Shown here in pieces: positions 38,225 through 49,800 of a stretch of DNA of 64,000 bases. The stretch's first letter is position 1. Each line of letters begins with the position of its first letter. Below the pieces are notes generated by a model. The model made no database searches, was not told the DNA's origin, and saw only the letters and a list, made by a program, of their open reading frames with translations. Position numbers and translations under genes: made by a program. Source of the DNA: Streblospio benedicti (lineage: Eukaryota > Annelida > Polychaeta > Spionida > Spionidae); NCBI GenBank assembly GCA_019095985.1, contig JAGTTF010005900.1:9184-73183 (forward strand), in the 5' to 3' direction.

Positions 38225-39465
38225 GGATGTCACCGGTGTTTCTGTCGATAAAGTGTATCAAAGTATCAAAAGAAAGCTCAACGCAAATGAAGACCTTCAT
38301 AAATGAGCTATAATGAAGCCGATTGACATTGTGGAACTGCTCGAGATTCACTAGGATTCACTTACTTTACATACAGGGAGGACTTCAAATAGCAAATCCA
38401 TAGGATCACCTGTCTTTTTGATTGTTTGCAATGCCATCATGGAGTATATGGAAGAAAAGAGCCATAGTTATAATACACCGGCCCTACCGGTCGTATTGCT
38501 ACGTAGATGACACAGACACAAAGCTCGACTATACACATGCAGGAGTTCACTGACCACTTGAAAAGTTTGAATATTGACATAAAGTTCACTACTGAAGGTG
38601 AGGAAGAAGGGGAATCGGCTTCTCTCGATACCTCCACTATCAAGACAGAAGATGGAAGGAAGACTGAAGCTGAGCATAATCGGAAAGCCCACTCATACTG
38701 ACTCATACCTCCACTTCAAGTCCAATCATCTGTTGCATTGTAATACAAACTTAGCATTTTCTGGACCCTGCACCAGAGAGCCAGAGCAGTTTTACCTGAA
38801 GAGAATGACAACCATCAAACAAAAACACAAAGACAAAGCATTGTCAAAGTGTGCATATCCTAGCTGGGCAATCAAAAAGAGGCTCCACTTTTAAAGAAAA
38901 CGAAAAATTCAGAGAGAAGAAGGACACATCGGATGGACGAAAGATGGCTATTCCTTTCGTAATGGATCTTTCAGAAAGTGTGAGTAGGATTATGAATGAC
39001 TGAAGTGCTTTCGTCAAGCCAATGAACGCACTCAGACAACGTTTGAGTGTTCCGTAAAATCCGGTGAAAGAAGACATATGTGTAGTAGAGTACCAAATCA
39101 GTAACAATCAGCATGTACGTCGGTGAGACATCCAAGACACTCAAAGCTAGATTTGATCAGCATAGACGACCGGGCAGCACATCTTCACATGTATCCACCC
39201 ATCTCCAATAGTCAGAGAGACAAAAGAACCCTATTTCCCTGGATAATGGCAATATTCTAGATTGTAACTCCAACCAATTCGAGCAAAAATCCATGAGACT
39301 GTTCACATCAGACGTCTCAAGCCAAACGTCAACATAAACGTTGGGACCCTCAACCTGCCTGCTATCTGTAACAACATCCTCATCACTACCGGCAATGACG
39401 TCACAACATCATCTCGTGCTGAATAGGCGGATTAGCAACAGACTGAGGAAACTCCATACCATTAG
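38225..39465 (+). mobile_element. Penelope-like retroelement fragment (RT + GIY-YIG)
   Basis: Translated in shifting plus-strand frames, the sequence gives a Penelope-like reverse transcriptase: KPIDIVELLEI (about 38310-38345), GSPVFLIVCNAIMEYMEEK (about 38400-38460), YVDD (about 38493-38504), then EFTDHLKSLNIDIKFTTEGE. About 600 bp further on comes a GIY-YIG endonuclease piece, MYVGETSKTLKARFDQH (about 39112-39162). RT plus GIY-YIG is the hallmark of Penelope-like elements. The copy has several stops and frame changes and is dead. It ends close to the splice acceptor of the next gene and may have landed in its 5' untranslated region or first intron. Confidence 0.85.
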
Positions 39466-39575
39466 AATTGAAGTTTTGTATGGTATACTTTCAAAAACGT
39501 GACTCAAACGTAGCCAAACATACCGTGTATTTCCTAGTTTACCAATATCTGTATTTCCATTTCAGAGCGACCATA

Positions 39576-40869
39576 ATGGCTACCTTCTTCAGTGGCTATA
39601 GATGGGTTTCCCGCCTGCGAAGCATGGGCTTAACAGACATACCAGATGACGGAAGTGCAAGACTACCAGATAGTCTCCTAGAAAATATTGTTGCAGCTAG
39701 AAAGATCTGGAAAGATTGTGACTCTCCTGGTATATCAGATTGGGAAACTATATTTGTACCTATACTTAATAGATGGGTACACGAAAAATTCGAAACACTG
39801 CAACTCTCAAGCAAAAAGAAGAGGCTTAAATTTTTGGACAGATTGCTAAAAAATTACACACATAAATTGGATGAAGATGGCAACGAACTCAAAGTAAAAT
39901 TGGAAGAAGCAATGAAAGACATTGCGGAACAAATGGGTGCAAAAGAAAAGAAGCTCAAAATGATTTGTGAGTTGAGAGGAAGCTCATCGGAGGGTACCAA
40001 GGTGGGGCCCTTGGATGAATTTGATTATAAAGGTTTTCTAGAAATCAAGCCAGATGATAGAACACTAGAGTTGTTGTATCCTACTCTGTGGGAAGTTTTA
40101 CAACAGTATAAGAAAGATCAGAATCCATCACAACCTTTGCAGTTAATTGGTGCGTGCTATCATTCGGCACGACTGCTAGGAATTGTATTCCAGTGGAAAG
40201 AAGATCAATTGGTCAAAGTAGATCTCACGCCTACGTTAGAAGGTGGCAAATGGCAAGGAGTGCGCACACAAGATCCTCTTGGGGAGAAAATAGTGAAGCA
40301 GCACTTCTTCATCCTACCCGGTAGTGACAGTTTCCCACCAACCAGATGCAAACCAGTGCTCAAGCATGACAGCTCTTATGCCGAGCGCAATGTGCTCAGT
40401 AACACGCCACCAGTGTTGAGAAAAGCCTACGTCCTTCTCAAGATCTTGATGAATTCCTGCTTCACTCCCCAGGTGTGCATCAACCCACCAAAGGGCACTC
40501 AACTAACAAGCTATAACCTCAAAGATGGCATGTTTTGGTCAATACACAAAAATAAGGGAAAATATGTGGATGCAGACTTGACCACTGAGAATATAGTTTT
40601 AGCTGCTGTTGACATTTTGGAGAATATGAAAGAGGAAGAGTATTTTAAAATACAACCTAAAAAGGTCATGCATCATCCCTTTGTAATATTTATGTACAAA
40701 TGCATATTACTTGGCAAAATGTCGACTGCAAAATCAAAAGTCATCAAAAGTGTTCAATTGCAACCACGGAAAAGTTCAAAGCAAACTTTCCGAAGCTGGA
40801 ATCCTGGAGATCGTGTAGACTCTAATGGCGATGAGGGTGAAAATTCTGTACCCCATGCCACTAACCTAG
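39576..40869 (+). CDS. Exon 1: cGAS-like receptor / Mab-21 nucleotidyltransferase domain
   Basis: This exon encodes residues 1-431 plus one base. The start ATG at 39576 has A at -3 and G at +4 and follows a splice acceptor (TTCCATTTCAG, ending 39565). An upstream in-frame ATG at 39480 reads through the pyrimidine tract and is not favoured. An N-terminal helical stretch is followed by the nucleotidyltransferase signature GSSSEG (135-140), the acidic pair E148 and D150 in LDEFDY, and a third acid D216 in VKVDLTPTLEG. The helical C-terminal lobe covers about 262-365 (LSNTPPVLRKAYVLLKIL, LTSYNLKDGMFW). These match cGAS E225, D227 and D319. The cGAS zinc ribbon (HCCC) is absent, as in many cGAS-like receptors. 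Members make cyclic dinucleotides on sensing nucleic acid; the ligand here is unknown. The tail (about 390-431) is basic, then acidic, and looks like a linker. Confidence 0.9.
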
Positions 40870-43800
40870 GTAAGATGTTGTGCCTGTTGAATGCTTATGT
40901 ACAATTATGTTTTATATGGATGTATGTTATACATATGAAATAAAGTTATCTTATCTTATCTCATCTAATTACATTCCTATTTTTATCCCATATAGTATAG
41001 AATAAGAAGATTTTGATTATTTTGGATGTAATTGTTGAGCGAAAAGCAATTTGAAACACTGTATTTTCTCCCAATACATTCATTCTGGTGGTGAAAACAA
41101 TGGGTTACTTTTATTGATGCATTATTTCCAATGTAACTTTTAGGATTGGGAGAAATTACCATGGTAGCAGATTACGCTGTGAATCGACTTCAGCTTCTCG
41201 GTGAAGGTGGATACGGAAAAGTCTATAAGGCTGTCAACACAAAAACAAACATCTCTGTTGCTGCCAAAGAAATTCTTATGACATTCAATGAAGAATCTAA
41301 TAAGAAGATTTTGAATGAAGTTGATGTTTTAAACAACATCCCACCACATGAAAACATCATGCAATTCATAGCCAGCCATCTGGAGACAGGGTATCTCTGG
41401 ATTTTTGTAGAGTACTGCCGTTTAGGAAACTTAGATGAATATGCATCACGGACCATGATCTCTGATGCTCAGAAAGTGAATATGATGATGGAAATGACGT
41501 TAGCCGTTAACCATCTCCACACTCTGCAAACCCCCATCATACACCGGGATGTGAAGCAAACTAATATATTGGTGCAAGACATTGGTGGAAAAATAGTTCA
41601 GATAAAATTAGCAGATTTTGGATTATCTAAAATTGCATCTCTGTCCACTTTGGCTACCTTCATTGGCACACGAGAATTTTTAGCTCCAGAAATCTTCAAG
41701 GGGGAAAACTACAGTTTTAAAGTGGACATTTTTAGTTTGGGTTTAGTGTTTGATGCATTCATTGATGTTATCAAGTCAAGACTTAACCTGCGGAAAAGTA
41801 AGATTATATGTTCTTGACAATTTTATGTAGTTGTGATTCAGTTTTATTTCAACACATTGTTGATATGTAATCTTAAGGAATGACATTCTTTAATTGTTTT
41901 CTGTCATTATTTACATAATTTGTATATAACATTTGGCTTTTATCTAGTTAATAACAAGGCAGTTGGTTTGGCGATGTGTGAATCCATCTTGGCAAATGGT
42001 ACTATCCACAAAATGCCACTCATACCATATCGTCCAGAGACCTCTGTGGGGAAGAACCGTGTGAAGAGTTTGGTGAGCGCCATGCTGAATTTCCAGCCCC
42101 AGCAAAGACCGGACACTAGTATTGTGTTGGAAGAACTCAAAAGATTGCAGGTAATTCTTCATATATTTCCAACTCAGGTCTGATGCATTGTTTTACATAA
42201 ACATCAATTTCTCATGTTTGTGTTATATTATATTAAAACAATGTTTATACCAGCGGCAGCATAAGGCTGGGCACAAGGCATCTATGATTCTGACTGTCCT
42301 GCCTTAAAATTGGCAGCCATTTTTTCACTGACCCATCGTGTTAAAATCATTCATTTAATGCCATGCAGGGATCTGAATAGGAATGTCATGATTACGATAG
42401 GAGCAACTTTACCACGTTTACACATTGTTATAGATAGTTTTTCTCTTCTAATGCACTTATTCCTACATAATATAAACAAAACAGTCGCAGCCTTAATGGT
42501 CAGTAACGCGCTTATTTGCCCGATCCGAAAATGAATGACCAAATTTCACATCTATTTCAAAGATAAATATTCTATGGACATACATGAGAGGCATTATTTT
42601 GCATCAACGTTGATTTAATCTATAGTATTATAGCGAATTTACACTGGATATTTCAAATGCTGCAAAAATTAGGCATACGTCTCGATTGTATCAGTCGTAA
42701 AAATACTGTTTTGTCTCGTCACTATAGTATCACAATTGAGTTGGGTTTTTAATGTTACTTCTATTTAATTGTTTTAATGATTTAACTGAAACATGTTTAG
42801 CAACAAGTTGTTAGGGATGGCAGATTATTACATGTACGTCAGTTGAGGGGTTATGTTGGTTCTGGAGAAATACAGGGAGAGGGGTCAATTATTTTTGTGC
42901 AGATAGATTTTTTGTTTGTTTGGAGAGATCGATTATTTTTATTCATCAAAATATAGAATTCTGCCAAATCACAACTACACCTGAAAAGGCTACCCCTCAA
43001 GGTAAATACTATGCAAATGTAAACAAGGTATATTAATGTTCATTACCATCATAGGTTTTTAAGTTTTAGACGTGAAGCCATACAAAGCCATAATAATTTT
43101 GGTTTTGTAAATCAGTGTTCATGTTTGAAGCGATGGCTTGGTCATTTTGACATACACATAATCCAAAAGAACAAGGCAAGCTGAATTACTTCATTGATAT
43201 GGACTTGACGTAATTACGTACTAATCAAAGCTGTGTTCACACTTTTATTCTATGTACATTTTGCTGTCGAAATATATAGCTTAGCCATTGTATTATTTTA
43301 ATTGCCCAAAATGTATACCCTATGTTTAAATGAAATAAACTTTTCTCTTCCTCTCTCATATTATCACTGCTTGTACCCAACAGAAGCTGTAGCAGTCTCC
43401 AACACACAGGCAGAGGCAGAGGGGCTCACGACGGGGAAGTTACAACAGGATGATCACTCTGCACATGAGAATCAGGACTCTGCAGGTAAATATTTCGAAC
43501 ATATTACAATTTGTGTGTCGCTTATTAGTTTTCCAAATATTGTAAATGATTGAAACAATACGCTATGTATAATTAGTATTATATGTCAGTTTCGTTATCA
43601 TTAACATATGATTCACTCTATATTATCACTGCCTGTGCCCCAGCAGAAGCTGTAGCAGTCTCCAACACACAGCCAGAGACAGAGGGGCTCACGACGGGGA
43701 AACTACACCACGACGCTGACAATTTTACACACAGTCAGGAAATAACTTCAGGTATGAACCTTTATGTAATACTGTCAATTCCTTGGATGTTTTCTTAAAG

Positions 43801-46800
43801 TTATTGTATATATGGTATCCTATTTATTGATTAGACTCGTACAGTCAGCATAATATAGAAAATTGGAAATGGTAAAATGATCTATTTACAATCCTTAAGA
43901 GATTCACCTGAACATTACTTTTATCAACATCTGCCTATTTATCACGCTATGTAGAGGAAGTGCTCAAGTTATTGGCACCACACAAAGTCCACCATTTCTT
44001 ATGCATGTATGATATCTATATTTATTTTTATGATAAAACATGAAAGATAGTTATATTGGGAGCCTAAATTGAGTAGGCCTAATAAATCTATTTCAATTAA
44101 ATTTACTTCGTACACATGTATATGTCAGAAGTATTCATATAATTGAATTCAAACATTATGCATACATTTTTGTGTAGTAGCTTACCACTTTAAGACGATT
44201 ATATTATCCTGTTATCCTATATTGAATGATTTAGTTACATCATACTGGTTATTTGTATACATGATATTTGCACAAAACAATGATTTTCAAGTGAGCCTAA
44301 TTTGAGTGTGTATTCCTCAGATATTTCCTTGAATGAAATTGTACTTACTAGCTAAGTTTATGTCTGCAGTATTCATACAATTAAGTTCAAGCACTATGAC
44401 TTTGTTGTTTTGTCCACAGTAACTAAATTGAATAGAAACCAGTTAGGTGATTGTCTTAATCAGTTGACCAATTAAGTTATTTGTTTGCTGAGAATGATTT
44501 ACTTAGTGGGAATTTATGGACTGTTACAAGAAGTATCAGTTCAGTTGTAAAAAACGACATGTATTATCTTTTTAATACTTCATTGAATATTGACATTCAA
44601 AAATCATTACATACAAAAATTTCATATTTCAGATGATACTAATAATACATATAGTTCATCTTGTTCATACTAATATGGATGTAACAGTGAATAAAACTTT
44701 CAATGGTATGATATTGTCAAGCAATTTCATCAAAATATTTCTTTCTTTTCTACCAAAATCAACATTTTCTTCATCCATATATGTTATCGCCTTTTCGTCA
44801 TATATATCATTCCTGATTCCATGATGCTACCCGTAACACATTCTCAACATAACCATACAGTTCTCTTGCAGAAAGGTGTTTGCTTACTTGATTTTGTTTG
44901 TTTTCTTGGGAGTCCTACTTGCAAGACTTAATAAATTCTCAGCAAATAAAATGTTCTCAGCAAACAAATATCCGGATTGACTAATTGATTAAGAAATTCC
45001 TGAAGCAAGCTTATCTTTAATCAATTTAGTTACAGTGGACAAAACAAAAAGTATTCACAGTGTTTGAATTCAACTATATGAATACTTCTGATGTAAACTT
45101 ATGTACTTAGTACAATTTCATCAAAAGAAATTTATTAGAACTACTCGAATTAGGCTTTCCACATAACCATCTTTAGCAGTATGAATAATCAAAATTTATC
45201 TTTCACCCAAATATCATATATGCATGAAAAGTGGTTGACTATATTGTAACCAAAACATTCAATATAGCATCTTCATAGAGATTGTTAAGGGTAGCGAGAA
45301 CGTGCCGTTGGACATTTTATGTTGTATATCATGTTGGCACATACTGTTTTCATCGACAATTGTTTGTGAAACAGTCTATTTTATGTACAACTGGAAATAC
45401 TTATGAATTGCTGTTTATAACACAGTTTATTTTATGAATTGCCCTTGTATGACAGGGTTAATTAATCACTGTTTATGACAGTATTTGTTTTATGTTCGGC
45501 TACATGATGTTTGTGATGAGCAATCAATTGATATATGTTATGTTAATCATTGTCTGATAAATGAACACAACAGCCATGCATTGTTTTCCATTTAATAATT
45601 GTGTGAAAGATATGATTATGCAGACAGTGTTTTATAAACAATACATTGTGTCGAGGTGAAGTTTATGAGATCTATAATGGAAGAGTTTGTATTTTGTGGT
45701 AGTTAATCTTGGAAAAGGGTATTATACTATGTCATGTCATTTAATTAAGCAGAAGTTGAACTAGGACCCAGCACCCTGTCGGAGCGTGTGCAGAATTTAC
45801 ACATGGAAACTGGTGGTGCTGTAGACAAACATCCTGGGCCTACAGGTAATGACAGACACTAGTTATGCAAATACACGCAATTTTGAATCATGTTGTCGAT
45901 ACGCACGATGGCCTTTAATAGAAAATATGGTGTTTGATAAAAAAAAAAACAAATAATGAACATACTTTGCTTTTTAGAGAGTAGGATCATGTCCAGGAGT
46001 CAAGAAAAGAAGACATCAGTGAAGCCTTCCACACAGCAGCGGACACGGGCCAGAAATCCTGGTGAGTGTTATTATGATCCTTCAATGATATATTTTTTTT
46101 CCTTCAATGATATAAGCTTAAATGTTGAAACAGCTAGGCTTATGAATTTCATTATAATTATTATAAAACTGATTATAAGGTATACTAGTAAGTCATTTAA
46201 ATGTTAACCCTTATATTCATTATCTACTATAGATTGTAGGATTTGTATAACAAAATATCTTCAATCATGTGAAAAGCCAAAGAGAAAAACATAGCACAAA
46301 TTTATTCTATGCACCTATTTATTTTGCCACGTACTTAAAATGAATTGCGTTGGGCATACAACGTTGTGCAACACTCTATCTTGCCACATAAGAGGTTGAA
46401 CATCAGTTCTCTTTATGTTCTATCAAGTCAGTTCCTATCACTATTTTGTTTATGTTTCCATTCCGTCAAGTCATTAATCAAAATACAGTGTACAACAATT
46501 GTTATTACATTTCGTTACTTAGATTATATTCTATAGCTATATGAATTATGATGATTATAATAGTTTTTGTATGATAATATTGTATAATCATATAGTTGTA
46601 TAGTTGCGTTTCGTGGTATCATCTATAAGAAGCACCAACTGGTAATTGGACACCCACATTAAATCTACACTTTTAATATTGATCACCCAAAGCTGTCACA
46701 ACCTGGTTGGCTCACTGTCTACGGTGCCGAAGTCCACAGTGGCCTTTTGAGAACCACCGTAGCTTTCATTATAAGGGCGATATAGGGGAATATAGGGCGA

Positions 46801-49800
46801 TCTCTACACTATAACATACCATTGCACGTTTCCTCACCATTTTCTTTGAGTTATTTTTACGTGTAAACACCATGATTCACAGACTCCAGGTTCAAATGTT
46901 AACATAGATCTAGATATTTCTACTAAATGCACGTTGGTAGCCTGTCTTGTTTAAATAAACGTTTGATCAGTTTCACAGTTATGAATCAATGAAGATATGC
47001 ATAAATGTTAAAAATTTTGACAGTTGCGAAAATATAGAGTTTGTTTAGTTCATGGAAGGCTGTTTCCAAGAATACTTGGATACTGTGTCGTCAATTTTTG
47101 GGGGCTCGAAGAAAAAGTTAACCGACCCCCCATCAACATTTTAAAAAGTTGAGTGACCCCCCCCCCTCCGCTAAAGAAAAAGTCCTCTATATAGTCATTG
47201 CATTGCTAAAAGAAAATATTTGAAAAAAATATACCGTAGCGTGATGAAAAAGATCAGCGACCCCCCAAGGAAATCAGAAAAGTTGGACCCCCCACCTTTT
47301 TGGACGACCCCCTCCAAGGTATCATTATTTATGATTGTTCCTTTAATAATGGACAACGTCACGACGCTGTCTTTTGTTGTAGTAGCAATGAATTTTTATG
47401 TTAATAAGTGTCACTGTATGTGTTTGCCCATTCACAAATAATTTGAACCGTGTGAAACACATTTGGTCGACTTTGGTCGTTGCCTACACTCTGATTTTGC
47501 TGAGATTGGGTTACTTTCTCTCTATCCTACTGCTTTGTATCAAATATCTGATTGTACACCATCGTATAAAACACTTTCTTATTCTACCTCAAAACCTTGA
47601 ACCAGTAATTCAATTGCTGAAGGCAGACTTGATGTCAACTACAATTTTGAATTTGAATTTAAAATACAATTTCATGTTCCTTTTCAATGCCAATTACACC
47701 TCAATTATACTCTTGTTTTTTTGTTTCAGTTAAAGAAAAAAATGCAGAATATATTGTCCATACATCGGCTCTCATTGACACTGTAGCGCAAATATAATAC
47801 AGCGAAACTTCGCTATAGGGACACCTAATAGCGACTCGTAAAAATGCAGGGATTTCTTTTCCTTCTCCATTGCAATGCAATGCTCTGGAATGTTTTACAT
47901 CAGTGGGAACAGACCACCTCCATAATGAGCACACTTTCCACTTCCACTCTGCCACTCACTTGTCTTGTAAACCATGTTTTACTGCGGGATTACAGCATGA
48001 CGGTTCAAAACTGATTATCGCTGCGCATACATTACAAGGTCCCTACATGGGGTCCGATATCAAGTGCCGTGTAAAGACATTCCAAGATTAGTTATTCTTT
48101 TAAGTCACTCTGGTATGATGTCCGTATAGAAGAAATGCATGTCTGTCCATAGCTATAAGGGCTTTCAATGCTAAAAATAGTTGTGTCACCGTGTCACTTT
48201 TAACCCATGTAGGGACCTATTGTACTGTAGTATTGATAGGAAACAATATACCACAAACTATCGGCACAGATTACTTAAACTGTTTAAGTACTCTGTGCTA
48301 GCAGTATGAGTTCTGATAAGAGGATACTGCGTTTATGGAGCAACAACGGAACAGGTGGTAATGATAGTTTATGACCTTAACAATAGAAAAGTAGCGTTTT
48401 TATGCAGGAGGCCGAGCTTGTTTTCTATTTAGAGGGATCTGAGTCTGAGTTCAGTTAAGGTGAAATCATCTATTATGATGACTCTATTCCCCGGGGAGTT
48501 TGTGTTGTGCATGATAAGGCTGTTCAATGTGACTCTTTTACACGTAAAGTGGCTCAAATACAAAGAAATGGCCGCGTCAATGTGTCGGTTGTAACCCATG
48601 ACGGGGAAACAATATAACACAAATGCATAGTACTTCAGTATCAGTTCTAACGGATACTGGGTTTATGCTAAAAATGGAGACATCAGCACACATAATTGTG
48701 GTAGGTTTGGGAGTTGATGTGACTTTTGGAACGTTTAAACCTTTAGTGTATATCTTGTAACAATTGAAATTAAAAGGTGGTGTTTTCATGTAGCAGATTT
48801 CGTATGTTTTCTGTTTAGAGGTAAATTAATGGTGATTATGTCATAATAAATTATGATGTAACTCGTCTGCAGATGCATGTAAAGGGTTATAAATGTTCAT
48901 TGTACGTAATCTATTCAACAAGTAGGTCAAAGTCTAATACGATTTTAATGTTGAAGAATACACAGATCTTGCATTATGTAAGAACTTTTATTAACGGACA
49001 CATTCCAATATATACAAATATGATATGACGTTAGAAGACTTTAGAATACATATCATGACTGTATACACATAATAATAAAATGACATATAAAGATATAATG
49101 TCCCCAATGGTATGTCAAATATTCTACAAATGTTAATTAATATCAGTGACAAAAATAAATGTTGTCTTGCTGTAGGCACGGAAGCGTTGGTGCTGGTGGG
49201 AGGCCACCCGTCTGCCACCCAGATCAGCCGCGAGTGCTACATTCGCGCTGGTCTGGGCTGGCAGCACCTCAGCACCACGCCCGAGGAGCTGTGGAACATG
49301 GCGGTCTGCGCCGTGGACGACGGATTCATCATCGCCGGGGGTCATAGAGACGGCGATGTAGCCCAGCGCAGTTGTTACCATTACAGTGTGTTGACGGGTG
49401 AGTGGAGGAAAATGGCCGACATGCCCACGGCCCGGTCGGCGGCTGGCTGTGTCTCGGACGGCCGCCTGGTGTGGGTGATAGGTGGTGATGTGAGACAGAA
49501 GGGTGAGTGGGTGCCTGTTGATGACTGTGAGGTGCTCGATCTGAGCACAAATGTGTGGAAGAGTCTGCCTCGTTTGAGGCAGGGGATGGCATTTCCTATT
49601 GTGTGCATGTTGAACAGAATTATCCTTGTTCTGTTCAACGATGATGTTGTGAATAAGTGTAATATGGCTGCTGATGGTGAGAGAACGTTACAGGCGTTCG
49701 CCTGTGACGGGGATGCCGGGGAGGGTGGGGAGGGCTGGATTCTCCGCTGCCCGCTCCCTCACACTGTGGGCGAGACCTGGGGGGCCCGGGCGGTGGCACA

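Noticed and set aside
39480-39575. An upstream start for the nucleotidyltransferase at 39480
   Set aside because: The extra 32 codons run through the pyrimidine tract of a good splice acceptor and resemble nothing in the family; the ATG at 39576 has the better context.
49133-49638. Minus-strand open frames opposite the Kelch exon
   Set aside because: They are shadows of the GC-rich Kelch coding sequence.
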